From NCBI GenBank assembly GCA_046155605.1, contig JBJXFQ010000068.1, forward strand, positions 6,331-70,330: 64,000 nucleotides of DNA, given 5' to 3'. Shown one piece after another: positions 18,971-28,197 of the stretch. The notes beneath the pieces were generated by a model that saw nothing but the letters and a program-made list of their open reading frames with translations, ran no database searches and was not told where the DNA came from. Origin of the DNA: JAEUIZ01 sp046155605. GTDB lineage: Bacteria; Planctomycetota; Phycisphaerae; Phycisphaerales; UBA1924. The position numbers and the translations under genes are program-made. Each line of letters begins with the position of its first letter. Position 1 is the first letter of the stretch.

Positions 18971-18998
18971 GTGACGTGCGATCAAGGAGGCTTCGGCC

Positions 18999-19418
18999 AT
19001 GAAATGGAATCGAACTGCAATGATTGCCGCGGCGGCGGGGCTGACGTGGGTCTCGGGCGCGAGGGCGCAACTCGACCTCTCCTGGAATACCTACGACTGC
19101 GGCGGCGGCATCTCGACGGCGGGCACGCTCGAACTCTTCGGGGTGATCGGGCAGGCGGACGCGGGGCGCCTGAGCCAGGGCCCGCTCGAGTGCCTCGGTG
19201 GATTCATCGGTGGGGGCTCGTCGGCCCTGCCGTGCTATGCAAACTGTGACGGCTCGACGGTGCCGCCGGTTGCGAACGTGGCGGATTTCATCTGCTTCAA
19301 CAACCTGTACGCGGCGGGGAACCCGGGCGCGAACTGCGATGGATCGACGGTGCCGCCGACGCTGAACGTGGCGGATTTCATCTGCTTTCTGAACGCGTTC
19401 GCGGCGGGATGTACATGA
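18999..19418 (+). CDS. Small secreted protein with GC-type dockerin domain
   Basis: 139 residues with signal peptide (cleavage near GARAQ), a beta-rich domain (SWNTYDCGGGISTAGTLELF) and two dockerin repeats with the variant LNVADFICF rather than LNVNDFTCF. It is the same architecture as the protein at 3560, from which it has diverged strongly except at Cys, Gly and dockerin positions. It starts 28 bases after the collagen-like gene and may be co-transcribed with it. Confidence 0.85.
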   Translation: MKWNRTAMIAAAAGLTWVSGARAQLDLSWNTYDCGGGISTAGTLELFGVIGQADAGRLSQGPLECLGGFIGGGSSALPCYANCDGSTVPPVANVADFICFNNLYAAGNPGANCDGSTVPPTLNVADFICFLNAFAAGCT

Positions 19419-19589
19419 GACGTTCCGGCGCGAAGACGGACTGATTTCTCGCTGAGAGTGACGAAAACTCTGGCGGGTTTGCCCAGAGTTGACGCATTGA
19501 GGGTGAACGGTGACGCGAGGCATGCCACGCCCCTCCCCACTGAGGCCGCGTGCGAAGCGAGTGAACGAGAACCTGGCAGGAGAACACGA

Positions 19590-20600
19590 ATGAACCGTAC
19601 CGCATTGGTTTGCACTTCTGTTTCATCACTGGCGTTGATGGCATCAGCGATGCTGGTGGCCGGGCCGCTGACACCGCCGGGCGGGCCGGTGGCGAGCACC
19701 TACAAGACGCTGACGGAAGTGGAGCCTCGGGTGCTGGTGAGCGCGACGAACACGCCATCGAGCGTGGACAGCGTGTTCACGATTTCGCAGCCCGGGTCAT
19801 ACTACCTCGCCGGCAACGTGGCGGGGGTGAGTGGGCGGCACGGGATCAAGATCGATGCCGACGGCGTGACACTCGACCTGCGCGGGTTTGAGGTCTTGGG
19901 CGCGGCGGGGACGCTCGACGGCGTCCGCGTGGTGCCCGGGCGTCGCGGGGTGACGGTGCGGGATGGGACGCTGCGCGGCTGGAAGGGTGCCGGGGTCTCA
20001 GCGGTGGGCGGACCCAACGCGGACGGGTGCATCTACCAGAACCTTTGCGTGATCGGGAACGGGACGGACGAGAACAGTTATGCGCTCGACGTGGGCGGGG
20101 CGAGCAGCGTGGTGAACTGCATGACGGCGTACAACCTCGGGACCGGGATCCGCGGGAACAACGGAACGCTGATCTCGGGATCTACGTCCAGCGGAAACGG
20201 CGGCGACGGGATCATCTGCGGCGCGGGAACGGTCGTGAACTGCCTGGCGCGTGGGAATGTCTACGACGGCATCCGCGTCGGATCATCCGTGATCTCGGGA
20301 TGCACGGTGACGGCGAACTCCGGGGGCGGCATCGTGATCCACGACGGCTCGATCGCGAAGGACAACACGAGTTTCGCGAACGGGTGGGGAGTCTACATCT
20401 ACAGCGACGGAAGCAGGGCGGAGGGGAACACAATCTTTCAGAACGTCGTGGGGGTAGAGGTCGTTGATGCAGGCAACTTCGTGGTGCGGAACACGTTCCG
20501 AGGAAACACGACCACGGACCTGATCGTGCCGGGGAACGACGTCGGGCCGTTCGAGTTCGCGGCCACCGGCACAAGCCCGTGGGGGAACTTGCGGCAGTAG
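19590..20600 (+). CDS. Secreted right-handed parallel beta-helix protein
   Basis: 336 residues. Start chosen at ATG 19590, with CAGGAG ahead and a signal-like segment (LVCTSVSSLALMASAMLVAG). The N-terminal block GPLTPPGGPVASTYKTLTEV..P is shared with the next protein. The rest is a pectate-lyase-like beta helix: GRHGIKIDADGVTLDLRGFE opens the coil, then short rungs with G.G....N.......N (NNGTLISGSTSSGNGGDGI, ITV..NSGGGIVIHDGS). It could bind or cleave polysaccharide; no catalytic set is evident. No dockerin domain. Confidence 0.85.
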   Translation: MNRTALVCTSVSSLALMASAMLVAGPLTPPGGPVASTYKTLTEVEPRVLVSATNTPSSVDSVFTISQPGSYYLAGNVAGVSGRHGIKIDADGVTLDLRGFEVLGAAGTLDGVRVVPGRRGVTVRDGTLRGWKGAGVSAVGGPNADGCIYQNLCVIGNGTDENSYALDVGGASSVVNCMTAYNLGTGIRGNNGTLISGSTSSGNGGDGIICGAGTVVNCLARGNVYDGIRVGSSVISGCTVTANSGGGIVIHDGSIAKDNTSFANGWGVYIYSDGSRAEGNTIFQNVVGVEVVDAGNFVVRNTFRGNTTTDLIVPGNDVGPFEFAATGTSPWGNLRQ

Positions 20601-20701
20601 GTTGGCTCGGCACCAAGCGAGGGCGAAGGGATGCGACGGCGCGGGGCAAGGTTCCGCGCCCGGCGGGCGCGCGGTGCGCCAAGAGGGAACGGAGAATCGA
20701 G

Positions 20702-22168
20702 ATGAAGCACGAGATGAAGGCGATCGTGGCGTTGAGTCTGGTGACTGGGGCGGTGCTGGTGGCCGGGCCGTTGAGCCCTCCCGCGGGTCCTGTGACGCCG
20801 ACCTACAAGACGATCAACGAGATCGAGCCGGGGATTCCGGTGGGCCCGACGACCACACCGGGCGACGCGGACAGCGTGTACAAGATCACACAGCCGGGGC
20901 GGTACTACCTGACCGCCGACGTGGTCGGGGTGGCGGGTCGGCACGGGATCGAGATCGAAGCGAGCCACGTCACGCTCGACATGAAAGGCTATCAGATTCG
21001 CGGCGTCGCGGGTTCGCTCTCGGGGATTGACGGCAACGGCACGGGCCCGGGATCGCCGACGTCGGCCGCGTACGTCACGCTCAGGCACGGAGTGGTGACG
21101 GGCTGGGGCCAGAACGGGGCGACGGCAAACAACGCCGGCGCGTGGATCGTCGAGGAGGTCAAGTTCGCGTCGAACACGGGCGACGGGATCACCGTCAACT
21201 CCGGCACCGTCTTCACGCGCTGCTACTTCTACCTCAACTCGTTGAACGGGTGCTCGACGAGCAATCATGTCGAGTTCAACTACTGTTTCGCGAGCCAGAA
21301 CGGCGGGCATGGCTTCTCCGCAGGAAGCAACTCGGCGTTCCAGAACTGTGAGGCGACGTCCAACGGGGGCTCCGGCTTCGTGGTCCCGCTGGGGGGGAGA
21401 GCGACCAACTGCACCGCGACGCTCAACAGCGTGGGCATCTTCCTGGGCGACGGGGGCTCGGCGGACAACTGCCACGTCGACATCAACCGCAACGAGGGCA
21501 TCATCGTCGGCAAGGGCGGCACCGTCTCTCGGTGCGCGGTGGACGGAAACGGGACGGCGACGGCCTCCGCAGGCATCCTCGCCAGGCTCTTCTCATCGAC
21601 GACGATCACCACCGCCACCGTCACGGATTGCATCGTCACCAGCAACAGCGGCTATGGCATTCAGATCAACGGCGGAAGCGTCCGAGGGTGCATGGCGGAA
21701 TCGAACGGGCAGGGCGGGATCAATCCGGGCAGCACCGCCGTGGTGACGCAGTGCGTCGCCAAGAGCAACACGGGCGTCGGGATCCTGGCAAATCTCTCGG
21801 TCGCCGTACTCAGTAACACATGCAGCGGGAACACGACGCACGGCATCCAGTTGTCCGACGATTGCATCGCGCGCGGAAACACCTGCGACTCGAACGGCTC
21901 GGCGGTCTCGAACGGATCGGGTATCATCGTGCCCAGCACTGTCTTTCCGTTCACCAACAGCGACAACCGCATCGAGGAGAACAACTGCTCGGACAACGAC
22001 TACGGCATCCAGGTGCTGTTTGCAGGGAACGTGATCATCCGCAACACATGCTCCGGGAACACGACGGCGAACTTCAATATCGCCGCGAACAACACCAAGG
22101 GCACGATCGTGAACGCGGTGAACGTGGACATTGTCACCAGCAACTCGTTCGCGAACTTCGAGTACTAG
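20702..22168 (+). CDS. Secreted right-handed parallel beta-helix protein, paralogue of upstream gene
   Basis: 488 residues. ATG 20702 is preceded by CGGAGA. It begins with a signal-like region (MKAIVALSLVTGAVLVAG) and GPLSPPAGPVTPTYKTINEI, closely matching the upstream protein, as do YYLTADVVGVAGRHGIEIEA and VTLDMKGYQIRG. The helix is longer here, with about 15 rungs and repeated phrases such as RNTCSGNTT and GNTCDSNG. The two genes arose by tandem duplication followed by loss or gain of rungs. Confidence 0.86.
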   Translation: MKHEMKAIVALSLVTGAVLVAGPLSPPAGPVTPTYKTINEIEPGIPVGPTTTPGDADSVYKITQPGRYYLTADVVGVAGRHGIEIEASHVTLDMKGYQIRGVAGSLSGIDGNGTGPGSPTSAAYVTLRHGVVTGWGQNGATANNAGAWIVEEVKFASNTGDGITVNSGTVFTRCYFYLNSLNGCSTSNHVEFNYCFASQNGGHGFSAGSNSAFQNCEATSNGGSGFVVPLGGRATNCTATLNSVGIFLGDGGSADNCHVDINRNEGIIVGKGGTVSRCAVDGNGTATASAGILARLFSSTTITTATVTDCIVTSNSGYGIQINGGSVRGCMAESNGQGGINPGSTAVVTQCVAKSNTGVGILANLSVAVLSNTCSGNTTHGIQLSDDCIARGNTCDSNGSAVSNGSGIIVPSTVFPFTNSDNRIEENNCSDNDYGIQVLFAGNVIIRNTCSGNTTANFNIAANNTKGTIVNAVNVDIVTSNSFANFEY

Positions 22169-22292
22169 AGCGGCTACGAGCCGCACATGCTGGGTGCATC
22201 CATCGCCCGTTTCGTCCCGCGAGAGCGGGCCGGGCGCTTTCGAAGCCTTGACAGACGCGGTACGATGGCGTGCCGTTCCAGGAGTACCCGTG

Positions 22293-22985
22293 ATGAAGAC
22301 GCATGGCTCGATGGCGATGTGGCTGGCGGCGGCGGTGGTCGGGACGGCGGGCTTGCCGGCGCTCGCGCAGTCCAACATCGACGCCGTCAACAAGTTCTCA
22401 TGGCAGGAGAACTGCGGGTGGATGAACTGGCGCGACGCCAACGCGACGACGCAGGGCGTGAGATATTATGTTACGTTCCTCGGCGGCCACGCGTGGGGCG
22501 AGAACATCGGGTGGGTCAACATGGGCGACGGCACGCCGGGCGGGCCGGGCGGGACCGCGTACACGAACTCGACCGGCACGGACTTCGGCGTCAACGTCGG
22601 GCCCGGGGGCAACTTGAGCGGGTTCGCGTGGGCTGAAAACGTGGGCTGGATCAACTTTGGCGGCGGCGCGCTCGCGTCGCCACCGCAGCCGGCGCGATAC
22701 GACGCCGCGGCGAACCGCTTCCGCGGGTACGCGTGGGGCGAGAACATCGGTTGGATCAATCTTGATGAGGCCGCGGCAGGCAAGTTTGTCGGCGTGACGT
22801 GCTACGCCAACTGCGACCAATCGACGGTGACGCCGACGCTCAACGTTAACGACTTTACATGCTTCCTCAATCGCTTTGCGGCCAACGACCCATACGCGAA
22901 CTGCGACGGGAGCACGACCCCGCCGGTGCTGAACGTCAACGACTTCACCTGCTTCCTCAACAAGTTCGCGGCGGGGTGCTCGTAA
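22293..22985 (+). CDS. Secreted protein with WGENIGWIN repeats and GC-type dockerin
   Basis: 230 residues. AGGAG nine bases before ATG 22293, signal peptide ending LPALAQ. The body has three copies of a motif close to AWGENIGWVNMGDG (AWGENIGWVN, AWAENVGWINFG, AWGENIGWINLD) spaced about 50 residues apart, which suggests a small beta-repeat domain. The end has two textbook dockerin repeats with LNVNDFTCFLNRFAAND and LNVNDFTCFLNKFAAGC. Function outside the dockerin is unknown. Confidence 0.86.
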   Translation: MKTHGSMAMWLAAAVVGTAGLPALAQSNIDAVNKFSWQENCGWMNWRDANATTQGVRYYVTFLGGHAWGENIGWVNMGDGTPGGPGGTAYTNSTGTDFGVNVGPGGNLSGFAWAENVGWINFGGGALASPPQPARYDAAANRFRGYAWGENIGWINLDEAAAGKFVGVTCYANCDQSTVTPTLNVNDFTCFLNRFAANDPYANCDGSTTPPVLNVNDFTCFLNKFAAGCS

Positions 22986-23148
22986 CCGCCGAATCGGGCA
23001 TCAACGTGCTCTTGAACCCGGGCTATTTCGCGCGACACCGCGCCTTGGGCCAAATCCGAAAGTGGGATGGGTCTCAACTGGGTGGATGTTCTCGTCGCGT
23101 ACCTGCTGCTGCGTGACTGCTTCAGAGGGCGAGTATCGCCCGACACGC

Positions 23149-23214
23149 ACGCCGACCCGGCCCATCATCAACGCTGCGGATTTCACGTGCTTCCAGACCG
23201 CATTCGTGGCATGT
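23149..23214 (+). pseudogene. Dockerin-domain fossil
   Basis: In one frame this stretch reads TPTRPIINAADFTCFQTAFV, then AC, which is a recognisable half of the GC-type dockerin module (compare P.LNVNDFTCFLN.FA.GC). The upstream sequence back to the end of the intact dockerin gene at 22985 has no matching repeat in frame. It looks like the decayed 3' end of another dockerin gene. The remainder of 22986-23282 holds nothing else. Confidence 0.55.
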
Positions 23215-23282
23215 CGCCCGTCACGCGACGACAAACATGTTCACTGGCTTCGCGCAGGTCGACAAGAAAGAAACCCCGCCTT

Positions 23283-23915
23283 TCAAGGCGATTTCCATCG
23301 ACGCCACACCAGCACACCGACCACAAATGCCAAGGCGATCGGCGGCACGACGGAGAACATTCCCCAGAGCACATCAGCGGGGCCATAGTTCCCGATGGCG
23401 GCCGGGATTGGTGAGATCGCCCAACCAAAGATCGTTGTGGCAACCGCACCCGCCGCGATTGCGGTAGCCACTATCGCTACGCCGTGCTGCCGACGACGCG
23501 ACGGCGGACGCTGCATCTCGACCTCCTGCGGGCTCCACTCGCCGCCGCACTCCGGGCAACGCACGCCGGAACTCGACGGCGGCAGACCGGCGAGGTCGTA
23601 CCCGCAACGGAGACAACTCGTCCACTCGTCGGCTTCGTGCGACCCGCACGCCAGCGCTTCAAGTTGCTCGCGCTCGATGCGGGTCGCATCATTCCGGCAA
23701 CGGCTCAACGCCTCTGCCGCCGCAGCCAGGTCGCCTCGACGCACCATCACCAGCGCCGATGGTGCCATCGCGGCGTCCAACTGCAAAGCGGCGGAGGCAT
23801 GGGCAAAGGCCTGTGCCTGAATGCCGGCCGCACGCAGCGCCTCGACGATCACAGAAACTTCAAACTCCGTTCGGGCGGAGGTCAGGGGCACGAGCATGTC
23901 AGGATCGGTGGTCAT
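23283..23915 (-). CDS. Membrane protein with N-terminal DUF2007-like domain and zinc ribbon
   Basis: 210 residues. The first about 75 residues (LVPLTSARTEFEVSVIVEAL through LVMVRRGDLAAA) resemble the small ligand-binding DUF2007 'signal transducing' fold. A ribbon follows (CLRCGYDLAGL...GVRCPECGGEW), then two membrane helices (VAIVATAIAAGAVATTIFGW and a second near the C-terminus). Ribbon-plus-helix proteins of this CxxCGY type are common in planctomycetes; function unknown. Confidence 0.72.
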   Translation of the reverse strand: MTTDPDMLVPLTSARTEFEVSVIVEALRAAGIQAQAFAHASAALQLDAAMAPSALVMVRRGDLAAAAEALSRCRNDATRIEREQLEALACGSHEADEWTSCLRCGYDLAGLPPSSSGVRCPECGGEWSPQEVEMQRPPSRRRQHGVAIVATAIAAGAVATTIFGWAISPIPAAIGNYGPADVLWGMFSVVPPIALAFVVGVLVWRRWKSP

Positions 23916-24021
23916 TGGTGATTATGGGTCCATGCGGGGCATTTGCGGCCGCGTTCCTCTCTCCTTGGCCATCGCAAGCGGGCACTTGCATCCAAGTCAC
24001 GGAATGTTATCATGGTCGCCC

Positions 24022-24660
24022 ATGAACCGAATCATCGTGGGCCTTCTTGCGGCGTTCATGGCGATCCTCCTCCCCGGCTGCGACGACGAGAGCACCGAGA
24101 TCAAGGAAGTGTGGGAGTCGTATGAGACGGCCCGCGAGGCGGGCAATGCCGAGGGCGTCATCGCCGTCTGCGATCCAAAGAACATCGAGCACTTCGGCGA
24201 GTTGGTCGAACTCGCGAAGTACGCCGACCGCACAACGCTTGTGCGCCTCGATCCGGTGGACAGGCTCAACGTGCTCGCCCTCCGCTACACGAAAAAGCCC
24301 GATGAACTTCGCGCGATGACCGGCCTGTCAATGGCCAAAGAGCAATACTCGCGAGCGACCGGACCCTTCGGCGGCGACTTTCCCATCACCCTCGGCAAGA
24401 TCTCGGTCAGACCTCCACGCGCCTATGCCGAGATGCTGGTCGACGGCGAGACCACGGGGCTGAAACTCGAGTTCCTGAAGTCAAACGATGTGTGGCGAGT
24501 CGATCTGCGCGGTGAGGACAAAATCTTCACCTGGCTCCTTGAGAAGGTCGCCCACGCTCGCAACAAGAACCTCGATGACCTCATCACGAAACTTGCGGCT
24601 GACATGACGGGCAATATGGTGAGCGGCAAGGTCTGGGACGCGCCGCTGAAAAAGCCCTGA
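24022..24660 (+). CDS. Putative lipoprotein of unknown function
   Basis: 212 residues. The N-terminus is a lipoprotein signal (IIVGLLAAFMAILLPGC, with Cys as lipidation site). The mature part is acidic at the start (DDESTEIKEVWESYETAREA) and resembles generic NTF2-like or DUF4878-like envelope proteins only in length and pattern. It is divergent from the ribbon protein at 23283. No close family recognised. Confidence 0.68.
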   Translation: MNRIIVGLLAAFMAILLPGCDDESTEIKEVWESYETAREAGNAEGVIAVCDPKNIEHFGELVELAKYADRTTLVRLDPVDRLNVLALRYTKKPDELRAMTGLSMAKEQYSRATGPFGGDFPITLGKISVRPPRAYAEMLVDGETTGLKLEFLKSNDVWRVDLRGEDKIFTWLLEKVAHARNKNLDDLITKLAADMTGNMVSGKVWDAPLKKP

Positions 24661-24729
24661 CGCGCGAACTCGGTGCTCGTCGCGGTGCCAACGCGCGACT
24701 CCCCGAACGAAGCGCCAATCAGTGCCCGA

Positions 24730-25425
24730 TCAGCCCTGCAACAGCGACTGGAGCCTGTCGAGCCGCTGCCCCCAGGCCTTCTTAGCGCGCGCCGCGTCAG
24801 CCGCGCTGCTCAGTTTGTCGTGCTCGATCTGCACGAGGCACTTGTTCTCGCCTTTAGGCCAGAGATTCACGTCCACGTTCGTCGGGGAGGCATCGGGGCT
24901 CCAACTGATCCGCAGCGACTTGTCGCGCGTGGATCGGCGAATCGCGAGCGTGCCGTCGAGCCACTCGCCACGCACCGTCGGATCAAAGAACGCGAGGAAC
25001 GCGTCGCTGATCGGTGCGGCGATGGTGCGGCTGGCGCTGACGGAAAAGCCGCCGGGTTTCTGGTGCTTGGCACGGCCGTGACGGGCCTGCTCATAGCCGA
25101 CCGTGACCATCTGCGACCACCACGGTGCCACGTCATGCTTGCTGTGGAGGAGTTCGGCGATCTCGGGGTGCGAGAGGTCGCTCCCGCCATCGCGGTCGAT
25201 GACGACGAGCCACTGCTCCCAGGATTTGCCTGTCGCGCGGAGCACGGCATCTGACGAGATACCGGCGAGGGAGTCGGCAGACTTGCCGCGCGCCGCACTC
25301 GGGCCGCGCGCCGCGACTTGGCGCTTCGTTGGCTTCTTGGCCACCTTCTTTGTCGGCTTGTTCGCGGATTTGGCTGCTGCGGTGGCGCGGCGCGGCGTCG
25401 GTTTGCGTGCGGGTTTCTTGGCCAT
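24730..25425 (-). CDS. DUF4287/SRPBCC-type protein with Lys-rich N-terminal tail
   Basis: 231 residues from ATG 25425. The first about 50 residues are a basic, Ala/Lys/Pro-rich tail (repeats like KKPTKR and AKKPTK) reminiscent of histone H1-like tails. A DUF4287-like helical domain follows (KSWEQWLVVIDRDGG, HPEIAELLHSKHDVAPWWSQ, MVTVGYEQARHG), then a START-like SRPBCC ligand domain (FSVSASRTIAAPISDAFLAF ... LRISWSPDAS). Such two-domain proteins are annotated in many bacteria without known function; the tail suggests nucleic-acid association, which is inference. Confidence 0.75.
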   Translation of the reverse strand: MAKKPARKPTPRRATAAAKSANKPTKKVAKKPTKRQVAARGPSAARGKSADSLAGISSDAVLRATGKSWEQWLVVIDRDGGSDLSHPEIAELLHSKHDVAPWWSQMVTVGYEQARHGRAKHQKPGGFSVSASRTIAAPISDAFLAFFDPTVRGEWLDGTLAIRRSTRDKSLRISWSPDASPTNVDVNLWPKGENKCLVQIEHDKLSSAADAARAKKAWGQRLDRLQSLLQG

Positions 25426-25457
25426 ACGACGATGGTACACGTTCGCGAGCCGCGCGA

Positions 25458-26234
25458 TCAGATCACGTCCCGCAACTCGGCGCGCAGCCGGCGCAACACC
25501 ACATAGCCCAGTGCCGTCGCGCCCCCGGCCCAGATCGCCATCTGCACCCACAGCCACGGGCCGGGCACTTCGCGCGAAAGGAACAGCAGCCGGATCCCGG
25601 TGATCGCCGGATACACGGGGTTGTACGGCAGCACGGCCTGCATCCACTTCGGCAAGGACGACTCGTAGTACACGATCGGATAGAGCCAGAACCAGACCTG
25701 CAGCAAGATCGGCACCACTTGGCCCACATCGCGGATAAACGCATTCACCGTGCCCAGCGCCAGCCCAAGCCCGAACCCCACCAGCAGCAGCAGCACCAGC
25801 GGAATCGGTAGCAACGCCCAGTGCCACGACGGATAGTGGCCCAGCGCCATCGCGACGCCCACGAGCGCGGCGAAACTGATCGAGAGCCCGATCGCCGACG
25901 TCGCCGCCGTCTGTGCCACAAATACCTGCTCGGGTATCGGAAGTTTGCGCAGGTAGACGGCATGATGCACGAACGCGGACGTGCCACGATTGAGGCAATC
26001 CGCGAACGCGGTCCACGGGAGCAGCCCCGCGCACAGATAAACCGGATACGGCGCGCCGCCCATGTTGCCATGCTTCAACACGCTCGTGAAAATCAGCGAG
26101 AAAACCAGGATCATCGAGAGCGGCTGGAGCAGGTTCCAGAGCACGCCCATGCCCGAGCCGGCGTACCGCGTTCGCACTTCGGACCACGCCGTGCGCCAGA
26201 TGTACCCGCGATGGCGGTAGAGGTCGAGGATCAT
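25458..26234 (-). CDS. ABC-2 type polysaccharide export permease (Wzm/TagG-like)
   Basis: 258 residues with about six helices. Typical family features are the N-terminal amphipathic start (YRHRGYIWRTAWSEVRTRYA), GVLWNLLQPLSMILVFSLIF, and the periplasmic end of helix five VWFWLYPIVYYESSLPKW with YNPVYPAI. It exports lipid-linked polysaccharide with the ATPase encoded at 29816-31192. Its start overlaps the end of the sulfotransferase-methyltransferase gene by four bases. Confidence 0.92.
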   Translation of the reverse strand: MILDLYRHRGYIWRTAWSEVRTRYAGSGMGVLWNLLQPLSMILVFSLIFTSVLKHGNMGGAPYPVYLCAGLLPWTAFADCLNRGTSAFVHHAVYLRKLPIPEQVFVAQTAATSAIGLSISFAALVGVAMALGHYPSWHWALLPIPLVLLLLVGFGLGLALGTVNAFIRDVGQVVPILLQVWFWLYPIVYYESSLPKWMQAVLPYNPVYPAITGIRLLFLSREVPGPWLWVQMAIWAGGATALGYVVLRRLRAELRDVI

Positions 26235-27761
26235 GCGAGTTTCCGGAGGACGATGGCGCCCGAGGCATAGTTGTGGTGCGGCGCGGATTGACGATGCCAC
26301 GCGACAAACGGCGCGAGGTCGGCGCGGTTCCAATCCGGCGGGCGCGTCTGGCCGAACGCGGGATGGGTGAACGCCGCGTCGGCGTCGCGGAGGGTCATGG
26401 CGTGGCCGTTCCAGGCGGGGAAGGTCATGCCCATCTCCGGCTCGCAGATGTCGAACGAGAGACCCAGCACCCCGCCGGGGCGAAGTACGCGCGCGGCCTC
26501 GTCGATCGCCGCACGCTGATCCGGCTGATGTTCGATGACGGAAAAACTCGTGAGCACATCGGCGCTGTCGGAATCGAGCGGGATGCGGTCGGAGTCGGCA
26601 TAGACCCAATCAACATCGACGCGGAGGCGATCGCGGAGCGAGGCCCAGATCGGCTCGACTTTGCGGTTGCGCTCGACGAGCGTGACCCGTGCGCCGAGCA
26701 ACGCGGCGATCCAGGGCATCGGCGAGAGTTCGCTGCCCAGATCGACGAGTCGCGGGCGCGCCGCCCAGTCCACCCGCGCGAGCGCCCGGAACCACAGCCA
26801 CGGATACTCCCACACCTTCGACCAGTTCGTGAACGTCTTGAGTCCCAGTGGCGCGGCGAACGCGTTCACATATTCCATATATCGCCGAAACAGCGGCGAT
26901 TGCAACTGATCCACGGCGGCGAGCGCCGCGGCGGGCTCGATGGGCACTCGCTGCGCGCTCGCCAGCGGCCCAAGGATCTCACGCGCCAACGGATCAAGGT
27001 CCGCGGCGGCGCGGCCCACTCGATCGGCGCGGATCGCCCCGTGCGCGCGCACGTCGGCGCTCCCCCATTCCCACTCCGGCAGGTCGTGCGCGTGCCCGGC
27101 GTAGTCGAGCATGGCGGGCTCGAAGGGCTCGCCGACGAAATCCATGATCGTGCGCACGGTCCTGTCCGGCTCGGCCACGAGCGATTCGTAATCGACGCGG
27201 AGGACAGTTCGGGCCTCGAGCGCGCGCGCAACAATGGCGTTCCAATGCCGCCAGCGCAGCAGCGCGGCGAAGGGGGTGTTGGCGACGGCGACGCCGGGGC
27301 CGAAGGAGAGGTTTTTCTCGTGCCAGGCCGAGATGCCGCGGCGGTGCGGAGCGATGATGCTGGTGGAAGCGGCGACATCGAGGCCGTCGCGGACGAGGTG
27401 GATGGCGCGCGCGCGCGGGAAGAGGTCGAAGAGGAAGTCGGCGAAGAGGACGTTATCGGGGGTTTTTTCGGCCCATCGGCGCTTGCCGCGGGAGGCGGCG
27501 TAGGCGTCCATGAGTTCGGAGACGAGCGTGCGCACGGCGGCGGTCGCGAGGTCTTTGGACATGCCGAAACTCGCGCAGTAGCCATGCTTCTCGTCGCGAA
27601 GGAATCGGAGCAGCCCTTGGACGCTCCGGGGCTGGTGTGCGGCGAGCCAGGGGGTTTCGGGGCCGCAGGCGATGGCGGAGTGCGAGTCGAGGATGGCGCG
27701 GAGGAGTGTGGTGCCGGAGCGGGGGACGCCGAGGATGAAGATGGGGCTGGACGTTGGGCAC
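26231..27761 (-). CDS. Sulfotransferase fused to SAM-dependent methyltransferase (5' end frameshifted)
   Basis: The uninterrupted ATG frame is 26231-27562 (443 residues). Upstream, the same frame encodes the essential PAPS-binding motif PIFILGVPRSGTTLLRAIL, so the true start is further out; no standard start codon exists in that frame before a stop. A GTG at 27761 would give MPNVQP joined to IFILG if the four-G run at 27743-27746 were three, so a one-base indel is likely. The sulfotransferase part ends near residue 240 (HLVRDGLDVAAS is the 3'-phosphate motif). The C-terminal part is a class I methyltransferase: PRLVDLGSELSPMPWIAALL and IEHQPDQRAAIDEAARVLRP. It probably decorates the exported polysaccharide. 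Confidence 0.82.
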
Positions 27762-27856
27762 CTCAGGAGGGGAGTGGGGCGGAGTCATTGTTGGTGGGTG
27801 GAGGCGTCCGCCCAAGGGGCGGGAAGAAGAAGCAAGAGAAGGAAAGAGGCCAGGCG

Positions 27857-27915
27857 ACGAGTGGTGCAAAGCCACCACTCGCAACGATCGTGCGCCCGAA
27901 GCGGGCGAAGGCGCG
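27857..27915. repeat. 59-nt dispersed intergenic repeat, copy B
   Basis: Matches copy A at 12167-12225 in 54 of 59 positions. Two stems are visible: GAGTGGTG-C / G-CCACCACTC around an AAA loop, and CGCCCG-AAG-CGGGCG. The loop and one pairing base differ between copies while the second stem is kept intact. Confidence 0.8.
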
Positions 27916-27970
27916 GATGGAACGAGGGAAGAAGAGTAGAGAAGGAGTGAAGAGGAGGGGAAACCAAGAG

Positions 27971-28155
27971 CACCGACTTCGAGGCGAAGCCGGTGGCACG
28001 GGGAGAAGAATCGACGGGGATCGACGATGTACCCAGGAACCCCCACCGGCACTCGCGGCGCTCGTGCCACCTCCCCCGCAGGGGTGCGGGGGAGGGTGAA
28101 GAAAAAGCAGAGGGCGAGGAGAAGAAGAAGACCGCCCCGGAGGGGCGGGGTACCC
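27971..28155. repeat. Cluster of short hairpin modules with TACCC/GGCACGG tails
   Basis: At least five stems in 185 bases. CACCGACTTCG-AGG-CGAAGCCGGTG (27971-27995) is followed by GCACGG. ATCGACGG-GGA-TCGACGAT (28010-28028) is followed by GTACCC. A stem begins GGCAC and ends GTGCC (28048-28068). CTCCCCCGCA-GGGG-TGCGGGGGAG (28071-28094) is perfect. CCGCCCC-GGA-GGGGCGG (28132-28148) is followed by GGTACCC. Matching modules occur at 32552-32685. No gene is present from 27762 to 28197. Confidence 0.75.
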
Positions 28156-28197
28156 GGAGCGGAGAGGAGGCGTGTGCTTGGAACATGGACCAGTCGA

